Below, in pieces: positions 20,597 through 33,729 of a stretch of 64,000 bases of DNA (positions are counted from its first letter, which is position 1; each line of letters opens with the position of its first letter). A program made the translations under genes and the position numbers. Under the pieces are notes generated by a model. That model worked only from the letters and a program-made list of their open reading frames with translations, ran no database searches and had not been told where the DNA came from. This DNA is from Silene noctiflora (lineage: Eukaryota; Streptophyta; Magnoliopsida; Caryophyllales; Caryophyllaceae), in the NCBI GenBank assembly GCA_009801015.1, contig VHZZ01000019.1:64089-128088 (forward strand). The letters run 5' to 3'.

Positions 20597-21082
20597 TCCC
20601 ATATATACTAAAAGAATAGGCAATCTCAAAGTTTTTCCCTCCAAAAAGCATCTTCTTAAATATGGAAGTTAATGACAATTTAAGTGCATTTACTAAATAA
20701 GAAAATTAATAATTATAATTTATTTCATTTAAATTATTATTTTTGCTTCAAATTATATTATTTGCACTAAATTCTAAAGTATAATCTTTTAATTAAAATA
20801 TAAAACTATAAATTACTAAATCTTTTATTGATACTATTATTGGAAATACGTATAAAACAAAATTGTTCGTTTCATTACTTTTCTGAAAAAAAATTGAAAG
20901 AATTTACAAATTGGAATCATTAGTATTGAGATATAAAAAATATTTTCTTTAAAATATATTTCAACACATTACTCAATGATCTTGAAAGATGAACAATTAA
21001 TGAGATACTATTATTATATAAATAATTTATTAAAAATAAAAATTATATATACCGTGGATGTATTGCACGGGTTCTAAACTAG
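20597..21082 (+). mobile_element. Non-autonomous Helitron
   Basis: Starts A|TCCCATATATACTAAAAGAA and ends in a hairpin-like GTGGATGTATTGCACGGG region followed by TTCTAAACTAG|T. A/T flanks, the TC start and the CTAG end fit Helitron insertion. 486 bp, no coding. It ends about 260 bp upstream of the complex I gene start codon and so lies in its promoter. Confidence 0.65.
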
Positions 21083-21342
21083 TGTTTAACTAAACACTCC
21101 AAGTGATACAAACAGTCTAATAAAACGGTTTTACAATAAACTAGCGGTCGGGTTTGCGAGGACTAGATACTAATCTCAACCGTCCGTCCGTCCGTAGCTC
21201 ACACACCTGATTCAATTTATTTCCTCACTTTTTATTCTTTTTCTCTTCTCTTAATTAATAACTCTCCAAAATTTCACACCCAAATCTCCTGAATCGCCAA
21301 TTATCCATTTGAAATAACACTTTTTTAATCTTGATTCGCAAA

Positions 21343-24300
21343 ATGGTATGTTAAATTTTCAATTAATCTCATAAAGTTTGCAACTTTTGATTGTTTCTGG
21401 GTTTTTTTGTTTAATTTTCTGAACTCTTTTTAGATATTGATTGTTCATTAATTTTCAATTCATTGATGGGTGTGTGATTTGAGCTGTTTTAAGTTTGTTT
21501 TTGTTTCAATTAGATCTAATTATGAGAGTTTTTGATGTGGGTTGTTGTTAATTTGTTCTAAACGCATCGTTTTTGCTTGTTTGTGTAGAGATTGTGTTTG
21601 TTTTTAGGTTTTCTAGGTTTGAAAATGATGGGTTTATTGCCAATTTTTGTTACATGCAATGGAGAATGGTTGAATTAAGGGGTAACTTAAGTGTTAGCTT
21701 GTTGTTATGATGAGACATTTTACGCCGTAATTTGGGGGAGCCATTGAGGCACTGGGCTAATATTGTTGTTGTTGGTGGTGTGGTTGTGTACCTGTGTTGT
21801 GTATGTTTCAGTCTCTATAAAGTTTTGATCTTTGATGCACGACGACTTCGGAAATTACAAATGTGATGTAAAACTATGGTTTTTGAAGCCTGAAGATGAT
21901 TTCAGGTGCTCTGAATGCCTCTGATACGTCGTTGCAGACACTTTAGATAGTAATCATTTGTCACACCTCCCTTTAACTGGATTTGATGATTAGATCATGT
22001 AGCAAGATTTTAGAAGTTGAAGGTACTTGATTACTGTGAAAGAATGAGTCTTGAATAACGCAAAGTGTGATTGTTAATGGTTGGGTATTAGTTAGGAGCG
22101 TGGTGACGTGCGGAGTGGTGTTATTGCATAGATGCAGAGATGTTTTGCTGCTTGTAACTGTAAAATGGCAGCCTCTTAGGATGCCTATTAATCTATTATT
22201 GATATCTTCCAGCTTTATTCATTTCAACTTTGTACTAGTATTAAGTTGCCAACCGCTTTGATTCCGAATTAACAAGGTTTTACATCTTCATATGGCAATT
22301 TAGATTTTAGATTCAAGACCGACTTTTGTGCGGTATGATTGTTCTTATTTAATATAAAGCTATGTTCTTCATGCTTGTTTGATGTTAGGAGCTTCCTCTT
22401 TAGAGTGTACATTTTCTTCTCGACATTCCATGTTAGCTTCTAAAATTTGGAGCATTTGTTAATTGTTTGTACAAACATATACAGTATGATTTTCATTCAA
22501 CAGCACAATATCTTACGAAAATACACCATTTCATTTGGCAATGTTAGGTCAGAACTCAGAACCAACTATAAACATTTGGCTTAGGAAATGTCAATGGGTA
22601 TGTTAATGTCAATGAGCATTGTTGACTGAATCCTTTTTTGAATCCCGGCGCTTTTTCATTCACAGAAAAAGTAGTAGATCACTTTGCCTTTTAGAGTTTA
22701 TGTCCCATTAAATGCTTATTGCATCCCTGATACATAGAATGTGTTGTATGTAACGAGCAACACAGGTGAAATCCATGATATTCCATTTGACAATTGACAC
22801 TGTTGTGTTGATTATTTTCCGATGTTCCTGTGACTTATTTTTCGGTTTATCGATTGTAGAGGAATTCCCATGGTCCTGCCTGTGTCCAACTAGGCCTTCA
22901 TGTAGATTGGCTTGACAGTTGTGTGGGGATTCTGTTTTTATTCCATTAAAATGGGAAGTTAAGAAAAAGTCTGTCACTTATTTGATAGAACGGCGTCAGC
23001 ACTTAGCATCCTTTGGAACTGTGCTCAAATTTTCTGTTTAGAGTATCAATGACGAGAAGATGTAGAAGGGAGAAGCTGTAGGAGGGTTCTTAGACCTCTT
23101 TAGAGATGAAAAACAACGAGGAAAAAGAAGGTGAGGAAGGTTGATGTTTGCCTGACCGAAATGATTTTAAGATCATTTTGAGACTGAGGTTTCATGGTTA
23201 TTTGTTCATGAACCACAAAGGGTATGTTAGAGTGACTGGAGTAAGAGGATGAGGTTCCTTGTTGATGTGCTTAACACAACTAATTTTTGGGTTGTATGCT
23301 TCTATTCTTGTAGTGGGTTTCAACAGTTGGGGTCTAGGGAACATCATATCCTATTGATCATTTTTGGGGATCTAGGTTGACTGGTCGAGTTGTAGGGGCT
23401 TATAGCTGTGAGGGGCTAGAGGCATTACTTTTTTCTTTCTTTTAAATATATTCAAGTAACTTTTATTTTTGTTACGATGTTTACTCCCATGCTCACTGTA
23501 TTTACTCTTTCTGAGTAACAATCCATTCATTCCTTGTGAATTTTCACTAGAATTATAGTGGACTTCCAGTTTCTCTTTGATGTTGTGTACCGCGATTTCG
23601 CTGTTCTTCTTCTTTCTGTTTTTGTTCCTTCTTTTTATTGTACGAAGTGTTAGGGAAAGTGACTGTCACCATTTTCGTTCGATAGACATGAGAGTAGACA
23701 ATCTGTTGCCTTTTGTCGTGCCTTGTGGTAGTAAATTCTTGAATTATTTTCTGACAAAGGGCTGTCAACATTCAACAAACAGCCGTTGTTCAGTAGCTTG
23801 TAATCCTTATGCAATTCGCCTCTTTATATGTGTTTTGTCCCACACTCCCACCTACTTGTTCACTGGGTTAGTATTGCCTACTTGCTTAGTTTAGCACATG
23901 AGTTCTTCATGAACCAATCATGGTAATTACTTATCACATGGGGAACTATTATACGGAGTATGTTGTAAGACTTTTAGCGAGTTTATTACTTAAGGAAGTT
24001 AGACACCCTTTCTTCTAAGTGATATTTCTTTGACACTTTCATTTACAGGCACCCCTGAGGGGCATTCTTAATTTTCAAAGAGCAACACTACTGCAACGTC
24101 ACTCTGACAAGTGGGGCGCAGGCTACAGCAGATTGTTCAACACCCAAGCGGCTTCAACATCAAGTACTCCCCAGCCTCCACCCCCACCTCCTCCTGAGAA
24201 AACTCACTTTGGTGGATTGAAAGACGAGGATCGAATTTTTACAAATCTGTATGGGATACATGACCCCTTTCTCAAAGGTGCCATGAAACGTGGTGACTGG

Positions 24301-25530
24301 TATAGAACCAAGGACTTGGTTTTGAAGGGTACCGACTGGATAGTAGGTGAAATGAAGAAGTCTGGCCTTCGTGGACGTGGTGGTGCTGGTTTCCCGTCAG
24401 GTCTAAAGTGGTCTTTCATGCCAAAAGTGTCGGACGGGCGTCCTTCTTACCTTGTTGTCAATGCCGATGAAAGTGAACCTGGAACCTGCAAGGATAGAGA
24501 AATAATGAGGCATGATCCCCACAAACTTCTAGAAGGATGCCTCATTGCCGGAGTAGGAATGAGGGCTAGTGCAGCATACATCTATATAAGAGGTGAATAT
24601 GTTAATGAACGCTTGAATCTTCTAAAGGCCAGACAGGAAGCTTATGAAGCTGGATATTTAGGCAAAAATGCATGTGGGTCTGGTTATGATTTTGACGTTC
24701 ATATCCACTATGGTGCTGGTGCCTATATTTGTGGTGAAGAGACTGCTCTTTTGGAGAGTCTCGAGGGAAAGCAAGGCAAACCAAGATTGAAGCCTCCATT
24801 TCCGGCTAACGCTGGCCTGTATGGATGTCCTACTACGGTCACAAATGTGGAAACCGTGGCCGTATCGCCTACCATTTTAAGGCGAGGGCCTGAGTGGTTT
24901 GCTAGTTTTGGAAGAAAGAACAATGCAGGGACAAAGCTGTTCTGCATTTCAGGTCATGTCAACAAGCCTTGCACTGTTGAGGAGGAAATGAGTATTCCAT
25001 TGAAGGAACTGATTGAAAGGCATTGTGGTGGGGTAAGAGGTGGATGGGATAACTTGCTTGCAATTATACCCGGAGGATCGTCTGTCCCACTACTTCCAAA
25101 ACACTTGTGCGATGACGTGTTGATGGATTTCGATGCACTTAAGGCCGTCCAATCAGGTTTGGGAACTGCTGCTGTGATTGTGATGGATAAATCGACTGAT
25201 GTCGTTGATGCAATAGCAAGGTTGTCGTATTTCTACAAGCATGAGAGTTGTGGACAATGTACTCCATGTAGGGAGGGAACGGGCTGGCTATGGATGATTA
25301 TGGAGAGGATGAAAGTTGGGAATGCTAAGCTGGAGGAAATTGACATGCTTCAAGAGATAACAAAGCAAATCGAGGGACATACCATTTGTGCTTTGGGAGA
25401 TGCTGCTGCTTGGCCAGTTCAGGGTCTTATCAGACATTTCAGGCCTGAGCTTGAGAGAAGAATAAAGGAACATGCAGCCAATGAACTGATTGAGGCTGAA
25501 AAAAGAGGTTTCCTGGAGGCTACTGCTTAG
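21343..25530 (+). CDS. NDUFV1: NADH dehydrogenase [ubiquinone] flavoprotein 1, mitochondrial (complex I 51-kDa subunit)
   Basis: Binds FMN and NADH and the first 4Fe-4S cluster (N3) at the tip of the complex I matrix arm, where electrons from NADH enter. Exon 1 contributes only the ATG (21343-21345, followed by GTATGT); exon 2 is 24049-25530. Joined, it reads [12 protein letters not shown] and gives 494 aa, matching the plant family end to end (about 486 in Arabidopsis). Seen: a mitochondrial presequence, a Pro run (8 Pro) at residues 44-50, the glycine-rich FMN/NADH motif [13 protein letters not shown] at 107-119, [30 protein letters not shown], and cluster ligands Cys402, Cys405, Cys408 ([11 protein letters not shown]) with Cys448 in TICALGD. 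No frame breaks. The 2.7-kb first intron (21346-24048) contains no other gene. Confidence 0.96.
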
Positions 25531-27025
25531 ATCCTACCCTTCAGGTTATTGACCTTTTCTTTACAGCTTTATTGTGTCTAACCTCCGATTCTTTGGAATT
25601 CCCCCACTTTTTAAGATTTGCGAGGATTATTTTAATCAAATGGGGCAATTCCTAAGAATCGGAGGGAGTATGTTGCCTAAGGCTAGTCTTAACGTTAATG
25701 CAAAATTCTGTCATGACCTAGTGACTAAGCTGCATGGTATGAGTATTCCCCTGCTATGACGGCTAGGTTATGTAACACCCATTTCCTAGGGAATTCCAGT
25801 CGCTGTTACGTTATTTTCTATTATATAATTTGCCGTTGATATTTTGGTCGTATCAACCAGTCTTTTTAAGATAAGCAACACTGACCGTTGTCTTGAGTAA
25901 AGAAAAATACAGGGAAACATATATATTTTCAAATGTTGTATGTAATTCTGAAAAAAAAAAAGCAAGAGCGACAAGATAAGTTGTAAACATGGAAAACCAA
26001 GTTGAAATTTCAGATCTTTAGCATAAGTGATGATTTAACGTGTTTGATGAACATTTGTGAAATTGCAGTCGCATGGGCTGCTACATATATGTGACATCCA
26101 TCGGCATCTAAACCAATATTTTCGCGACCAATACCACATTATAATACATGCTTAGCCGAGGTTCTGTTTATCATATTTTCAGTTAGCCTGTGTTATATGA
26201 CTTATACACACTTGTTTACACGTAGTGTATTTGATATGGGGGTGTGTCCTAGTGCGAGACACTTCTATTTTTATTGTATAACACACTTTTTTAAGGTAGA
26301 AATGAGTGTCCAAGTGTTATACACATGTTTTTGTGTTTCAAACGATTTTCGAGGTTATTGAGTAATTAGGTTTGATGATCTATAAATAGACTTGCAAACA
26401 TGAAACTGGTAGATAGACTTCTAGGATCTTTAAGAAGTTGCATTTGTAGCTCGATGACCGTTCTCATGTGTTTTCCTTTGCAGAGGTCTTCAATTGTCGG
26501 AGAGTTGTGTAATAAGAAAAACTGTAGGGATGAACCCATTGCAGTTTACGTCTGAAGTTCAAGCACATGAATGTCTCGGCAATTTGTTCTGTTTACAAAA
26601 TGCAGCAGCTACATTGCTGTATTTATCTACGACATTAACTTTGTTACCATTTTGAAACTGTGTCTGGATAGACGCAGTGTTTACCATGTTCTCATGTTAT
26701 TTTCACATTGTAAGGCAATGCCAACCTACCTTTGGATAGGCTTTGACAAAAAATGCTATGTCGCTATTCGCCTTAATTTTTATTTTCTCAACGAGGCCAA
26801 AATAAGAAGAGAATGGGTTTTAGTCGGCATACTTACAGTCCCATATGTAAACTTTGTGAATTGAAACATAGAAATCATATGGAACTTGAAAGTTTGGGAG
26901 ACTTATTTTTGTACTGCCTGTATGGCTGTATTCACTATCACTACTGTCCCCCAAAAGGAGGAGATTTGTAACAGGTGTGGGGCCGCTATTGTACCACCCT
27001 TATGAGACGGTCTTAAATCTCACAT
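25531..27025. other. 3' region of NDUFV1 and gene-free DNA
   Basis: A small inverted-repeat element (ACCTCCGATTCTTTGGAATT ... AATTCCTAAGAATCGGAGGG, about 25579-25665) sits in the probable 3' UTR and looks Stowaway-like. Beyond it there are only short frames without similarity; CTCATGTTATTTTCACATTG and surroundings show no domain. Confidence 0.45.
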
Positions 27026-27507
27026 GAGACCAATACATATAAGACCGTCTTATATAAGTTTTTGCGCGGGTCTTCTCCTTAAGTGTTTGCAGGGTATCCG
27101 CTAACTGGTTTTGTGGGGATACAGACGTCTACTGTATCCGGCCTGCAGAAAATAGGTGAGACTGATTATATGGTTAATGTGGCTCGTCTCATATAAGACG
27201 GTCTTATTTGTGTGGGTCTTTTCCCTGCGTGTTTGGTTCGTATCCGCCAGATTGTTTTTATGGGGATACGACTTACGAGCGTCTATTGTATCCGACCTGC
27301 AGAAAACAGGTGAGACACCGAGACCAATACATATACAAGCTCATTCCTTTTTTTTTTAATGTGGTTAATGTGTTTGGTCTCATATAAAACCGTCTCATAT
27401 AAATTTTTACAAGAATCTTTTCCTTGCGCGTTTGAAGGATATCCGTTGGATCGGTTTTTGGGGATATAAGCCTCTACTGTATCCTTCAACTTGCAGAAAA
27501 CAGGTGA
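27026..27507. repeat. Threefold tandem repeat with a conserved stem-loop
   Basis: Three imperfect units (about 27026-27155, 27156-27311, 27312-27507) share TGAGACC...ATATAAGACCGTCTTA, a GGGTCTTTTCC block, a GTATCCG...GGGGATAC hairpin, TCTACTGTATCCGGCCTGCA and GAAAACAGGTGAGAC. Stem arms lie at 27094-27099/27117-27122, 27240-27245/27264-27269 and 27439-27444/27462-27467. In the third unit both arms change together (GTATCC to ATATCC and GGATAC to GGATAT). No coding frame is conserved among the units. Confidence 0.65.
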
Positions 27508-28143
27508 TATATTTACTCTCCTCTTCTAATAATTGAAAGGATGCATTTACTGATCTCTGCATAAGAACACATGTTAAAGGATATTCGTTTTCACATTTTA
27601 ATAACGGTTTTTCTAAGATCTGCCCTAAAAATACACGTTAAAGAAGTCCTGCAAACGGCTCATCTTCTCATAAACTAAATGTTCCCGGAAATTCTTGCTT
27701 CCATTGAATCATTTGGATCTACATTATCAAAATCCTGATTCATGAATCTCTCGGTTTGGGAAAGAAAAATAAGAGGATCGTATCTTTTCTCCGGGCTCTT
27801 TTTCAAAATCGATTCAAAATCAAATATTAAAGAGAAATCGAACCAGTTTTAATATAAAACCGTCTTATAAAAGCCGTAAGTTGAAAAGATGGCATGAGCA
27901 TTGAGCAATAATTGACCTACAAACAACAGCATTGATTGCCAAAGCAAAACATGAAGGACACAATCATATCTACCGTGGCAATCAACTGAAATACAAAGAC
28001 AGACCTCTTTTAAATTCCATTAATAATGCTACCTGAATTCTGACATTCTACGATATTGTGTAAAACCGTCTTATAATGTGACTAACAATAATAGACAAGT
28101 GTTTATAATCGATAAAAGAACCGTCTAATTCGATACTATAATA

Positions 28144-28583
28144 AACGGAAAATGCACACGGTGCTCTTGCGGTTTGCTTTTTTGCTCAACATACCCAATT
28201 TTTTATCCGGAAAACTTTAAGAGGCCATAACTCGTGTTTACGAGTTCAGAAAATGATAATTTTTTTTTTCAAATTGATCATCTTTCCGAGAACTACGACT
28301 TAAGAAAAAAGTTGTTGAGTTTGGAATTCGTGACCAAGCGATATGGTCACTCAAAGTTTGTTCGGTGAAAAAAACTTTGACACGCAATAACTCCTAGCCA
28401 CGGGACCCAAATATGATAATTTTTTATCAAATCGTAGTTCTCGGAAAAATGATCGATTTGAAAAGAAAATTATCACATTCTGAAATCGTAAACACGAGTT
28501 ATGGCCTCTTAAAGTTTCCCGGATCAAAAAATTGGGTATTTCGGGCAACATGTCAAACCTCAAGGGTACCGCGAGTTTTACAC
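28144..28583. repeat. Palindromic repeat, copy 1 of a pair (other copy at 57635)
   Basis: About 440 bp whose two halves are inverted: AACTTTAAGAGGCCATAACT at 28207 is matched in the opposite orientation by AGTTATGGCCTCTTAAAGTT at 28497. ATTGATCATCTTTCCGAGAA also recurs inverted. The ends are AACGGAAAATGCACACGGTG on the left and GGTACCGCGAGTTTTACAC on the right. The copy at 57635-58080 matches throughout. No coding capacity. Confidence 0.7.
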
Positions 28584-29198
28584 TTAAGACGAATATAACC
28601 GTCTTATACAACAATTATCGAACAATGGACGGCTTACATATATTTTCAGTTGATGGTCGTGCTATGAACTAACTAAAGTATATAGTTTTGCATGACATAC
28701 AAAGTATATATACTTAAGTGGGTAAGCATAATTATTTGCGTAAATAACGGCATTTTTAAGTCAAATATATATAATATAGTTTATAAAACTATTTTACATT
28801 GAAAAAGTGTAAACTTTTCATCATTCATATTGCTTTTTGACTTTTGTTTTTGAATTGCAGGCTTGCAGCATTATTTTAGCTCCACAGAGGAAATCTAAAG
28901 GTAAATTTGTCTTTGATTGTATATATTTTTGTTAAAAGTATCTGTTTAGTTCAAAGATTTCGAACTCGGTTGAAGTATGTGTCCAGGTGTCTGACTCGGC
29001 TATTTTCGTGCTTGCATTGTACCCTTTTCATTTTTTTTAAACCTGTGTTACTCAAACTCGACTGCAAGTCTGCAAGTATTTGACACAGGCACATGTCCGA
29101 GCATCAAAATAGATAATCTTCATGTTTTTGCCGTGGCAGAGCCAGAATTTGACGTTAGGAGTAACCCGAGTTATTTTCTGTTTTGTCAGGAATTGAAA

Positions 29199-32100
29199 AT
29201 GGTGTTAGGAAAGAAGAAGAAAAAAGGGATGACATTACAAGTAGACTACATTGTGAGTGTACTAGAGATCAAACCGTGGCCGCCTTCCGTAGCATTATGT
29301 TCTGTACAAACTGTATTAATCCAATGGGAAAATGGGGAGCATAGTTCAGGATTCTTACCTCCTGGTGTCCCTTCCCTTAATGGTTTCGACGATGGAAAAA
29401 TCGAGTTCAATGAGTTTTTTAAGCTGCCTGTCACCTTACATGGAAAAACTCAGGGTTTTCAGAAGAATAACTTGGATTTCAACCTGTATGAACCAAAGAA
29501 AGATAAGGCGATAAAGGGTCAACTGTTAGGAACTGCAAGTATAAATCTTGCAGAATTCGGGATTATTAAGGATGCGCAGACGATTACTGCTCCGATTACA
29601 ATTAAGAAGGTAGCTAAAGATGCTTATCCTGTTCTGTATGTACAAATACAGCCTTTTGATAATGATGGTATTGAGTCTGTTCTGAGAATGATGAGTGAGC
29701 ATTGCGATGACGATGAGATTGCTTCTATTACTGATGATGATGAGTCGAGGACTCCGACTGGTTTTGCAGCCGGGAATGCGACTTTTAAGATGGATGAAAT
29801 GCTCAGCTTTGTCAATGTAAGCAATGTAACTTTTAGTTTAATATATTAACCTCATGATTCTTCTGTTAATCGTCAGCATTGTGTTAGATGTAATGAATTT
29901 GCTGTAAATGTTGCATAAAATACGACTGCTACATCACAATAGAAAGAAGCGGAAACAGTTTAGCCAATAATTTTGCTACAAAACTAAAAAAAAAAAAAAA
30001 ACATGTGTCAGGAATTTGAAGTTATTGACCTGTATGATTTTAGGCGGGTATGAACTTGGATATAGTCGGCTCATCAGAGACGCAAGAAAACGTAATACAC
30101 GATAGAATATCATCAGAAGGCAGGAAAAAAGAGAAGAAAGAACAGGCAGAAATTGGAGTGGATGAATGGAGCTCAGGGAGGAAAAGCTCGGAAAGAGAGA
30201 ATGTATTCAGCAAATTCTCAGAAGTCGCAACGACCAGAAAACAAACAATTAGAAGTACTAGTAACCTGATATTTGGCAAGAAAGGGCTTGATTTACAAGG
30301 ACTCGGTGATAAACTAAAGCACATGAAATCAGCCAGGCATACTTGTTCGGATATTCTTGTTATATCCGCTCCTTTGACTGCTATGCAGTTATCCGACAGG
30401 TCAAGAGAAGAAACCGCTATCAAAGAAGTGTTGGTTGATGTTAAAAGTCAGGAAAAAACAGAGAAAAAGGAAAAGAAAAATGTCACTAAACCTGATAGTA
30501 ATACAAATAATAATACAGGTGAACTTGAGTCGAGAATAGAGATGCTTGAAGAAGAGTTGAGAGAAGCTGCTGCACTTGAGATCGGACTGTATTCAGTAGC
30601 TGCTGAGCATCTGAACTCGAAAAGGAAGGTTCATGCTTCGGCTAGGCGTCTTTCTCGGTTTTATCGCCATGTTTGTAAGACGGGATCACAGTCTAAGAGG
30701 GCTAGTTGTGCTACAAGTATAACATCAGGACTGGTTTTGATTTCCAAGGCCTGTGGGAATGATGTTCCGAGGTATCAGCTTTATTAAATGACTTACATTT
30801 TCTCGATACAATGATGGAATAAATCAAAACGGTTATTAAACCGTGCACTTCTTATATTGTGAAGTAGCAGTTGGTGGACAGAGATCTCCATGCAATTTTC
30901 ATCACGGATTACCATTTTCTGTAATCCGTGATTGGCAGGAGTCTTATTTAGACAATCGGGTAAATTTTTTTCGCTGTTTTGATGGACAGGTTGACGTTCT
31001 GGCTATCAAATTCGATTATTCTGAGAGCCATGGTGAAGCAAATAATAGAAGAAATTCCAGCACCAGCTGAACTCGTAAGATCAGAGACTAAAGCTGGAAG
31101 AAAGAAATCGGAGAAGAAATCTCCGATAAATGACATAGATATCTTGGGTGATTGGGAAGATCCCCAAACATTCATCATGGCATTAGAAAAGGTTGAAGCT
31201 TGGATCTTTTTCCGCATTGTCGAGGGATTATGGTGGCAGGTTCTGATAATTCTTCTGACTGAATGCTACTTCATCTATCAGTTCCGTCTGTTGTAATTTA
31301 AACATTGACGTTTCTGAATACCGTTGTCTTTATGCAGAGTTTTATTCCTCATATGCAACCTACAAAGAAGAATAAAGGGAAGAGGCTAACAACAAGAAAA
31401 ACTCAGAAATGGAAATTCGGTTTAGGCGATCAAGAGCAAGGGAATTTCTCCATAGAGCTTTGGAAAAAAGCATTCCAAGATGCCTGTGAGAAGCTATGTC
31501 CGATTCGAGCTGGTGGTCATGACTGTGGTTGCTTGCCAATGTTATCTAGAATGGTATCTTTCTACCTTTTCTTTATTTGCATCGTTCAGTTTAGTCTTGA
31601 TTCGAGTTGGGTAAAACCACAATTCACGGATCCTGACAATGTTATCACTTAGCATTGACAGTTCCATGCTGACAGTTCATCTGAACATTACCGGAACATT
31701 GACATTCTGATGTGTGCTGTCATCATATCTAGGTGATGGAGCAACTGGCAGACAGACTTGATGTCGCAATGTTCAACGCAATTCTTCGGGATTTAGATGA
31801 AGGAATGCCGACAGACCCAATGTCTGACCCCATCACTGAACTTAAAGTCCTTCCAATCCCAGCTGGGAAATCAAGTTTTGGCTCTGGTGCTCAGTTAAAG
31901 AATGCTGTAAGTACTTATCGCGATTCTATCCCTATCTATGCTTATTTTGAGGTAAAGCGGACTCACAACAATATTGATGATAATGAGTTCCGAACTCAGG
32001 CCATAAAATGTCTATGTTTTGTTTTCACGACTTTATCAGCTATGCTAACCGACTTCCATGCTGACAATCCTGGTTATATAACCAGGTTGGAAGTTGGTCT

Positions 32101-33016
32101 AAATGGCTTGGAGACTTCTTTGGTGCCGATGACGATCACGATGAATCTAATGATGAGTCAACCTTCAAGGCTTTCCATCTCCTTAGTGCTTTGGGCAATC
32201 TCATGATGCTTCCTCTTGGGATGCTCTTAGATGCAACCACAAGAAAAGAGGTAACAAAATCACTCACAGTTTAAAACCCGAAAATGCTTTTTTTATCCGA
32301 AAAACATTATTTTGATATACTGGATTGCTTAATTTTGAAGGTATGCCCTATACTTGGAGGACCTCTTGTCAAAAGGGTTTTCATAAACTTTGTACCAGAT
32401 GATTTCTCTCCAAATCCCATCTCACAGCAAGTCCTAGATGCTTTGGATTCTGAGGTTAGTCCTTGTATACTCGAACTATGTCTCGACAAACGGGTCATAC
32501 TTCTTAGGCCATTTCCCGGCTAATACGGTCTTCCGATTGTGACTATTCAGGTCGTTAACATTTTATTTCATGTTGGTCATTTATTGGTTAAGCGGCCTTG
32601 AGCCTATTTCAGATCAGGTCAGTTTTTCCACAGGTGGCTGAAACTGACAATTTCCTGTCATTTTTTTTTGGTTTAATTCTCAGGATGGTCTCAAGGACTC
32701 AAACGATTGCATTGTAGGATTCCCGTGTGTCGCAAGGCCCGTAGTATACTCACCGCTTCCAACAACATTGTTCGCAAGTTTGTTAGGAGACGTAAGTAGT
32801 AAAGCAAATAAGAAAAACGGATCATCGTTGCTAAGAAAGTCACACAACAGTGACGATGAGCTAGATAAGCTGAGTGTTCCTCTAGCTACAATCAATGTTA
32901 AGAAACTCCGTATTTCGCCTTCCTCGTCGAAACCAAACTGGATGCCTAAAGGAAAGGGAGGTAGAGATGTCATGAGGTATCAACTCCTGCAGGAAGCATG
33001 GGCAAATGGAACCTGA
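29199..33016 (+). CDS. NT-C2 (EEIG1/EHBP1 N-terminal type) domain protein
   Basis: Eight coding exons: 29199-29816, 30044-30771, 30990-31239, 31338-31553, 31733-31906, 32086-32250, 32341-32454, 32684-33016; 865 aa with all phases agreeing. Residues 1 to about 150 form the NT-type C2 domain (VDYIVSVLEIKPWPPS, QWENGEHSSGFL, DFNLYEPKKDKAIKGQLLG), expected to bind membranes or act as an adaptor. A charged linker follows, then a coiled coil at about 366-400 (ELESRIEMLEEELREAAALE). A conserved C-terminal part contains NDVPRLTFWLSNSIILR, QSFIPHMQP, CLPMLSRMVMEQLADRLDVA and ILGGPLVKRVFINFVPDDF, resembling the dilute-like region seen in plant members. A 5' UTR exon is likely at 28861-28900, with an acceptor at 29189, nine bases before the ATG. 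The family is secure; the function is unknown. Confidence 0.88.
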
Positions 33017-33729
33017 TTTCTGTAAACGTAAATTCGCTCACAAGCTGCAGACACAGTAAGGGCGGGCTTAGCCAACCAGAAGGCATTGCATCCGAATTAT
33101 CATCACCAGAATCCGTCACTAACCAAGAAAATTATGTAATCGTTGGTTTAATATGTAATTATAGACTAATTACAAGGAGGTGGATGCTCCCAAAGGGGAG
33201 CGACACTTCCTTGTGTATAATTTTCTCAATCGTCGAGACATTTTTTTTCACTGCAATTCAGGGTTACAACTTACAACCAAAGATCACGAACGGTGAGTTG
33301 GTAACTACTCTGTTTGTTCAAAATATCTGAGATAAATTTTGAACAAACGTAAGTAAATGACTTGAAGTGACGGAATATTTATCATCAGCACTCAGAGTAT
33401 CATACACCAGAACAGTTTATTCCGAATTTATTTAAACAGTACACAATGCTGTAACTTTACATTTCCTTCCCCTGATTCTAAAAGGCAGGGTTTCATGTCA
33501 AGCATGCCTGTGCTTGGCTCCTACATTAAGTTACACTTGCCTTAACCGAGTCGTCAAGGACTACCCTTATTGCATATTTGCATGTCAGCTAATCTTCCAT
33601 ATCATGAAACTAAACTTCAGCCGAGCTTGTAACAGTAGCAGCAGAAGTTCGTCTTCCAAGGTCGCGAAAGGACGTGTTGAGTCGATGGTCGGCTTCTTTA
33701 CTGATGTTTTGGCTTTTTTTTCATGATGA
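33017..33729. other. Tail-to-tail spacer between NT-C2 gene and RING gene
   Basis: The two genes converge with 713 bp between stop codons, which must hold both 3' UTRs. No further gene or element ends were seen. Confidence 0.5.

Noticed and set aside
21346-24048. Separate genes inside the first intron of the complex I gene (frames at 22067, 23577)
   Set aside because: No similarity or splice context; the frames are short and the region reads as ordinary intron.
26571-26864. 97-codon frame between NDUFV1 and the NT-C2 gene
   Set aside because: No recognisable domain and the composition is typical of AT-rich non-coding DNA; kept as gene-free.
29133-29198. Upstream extension of the NT-C2 protein (AEPEFDVRSNPSYFLF)
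   Set aside because: It has no ATG and is cut by a good splice acceptor (TTTTGTCAG) nine bases before the family-typical start MVLGKKKKKG.
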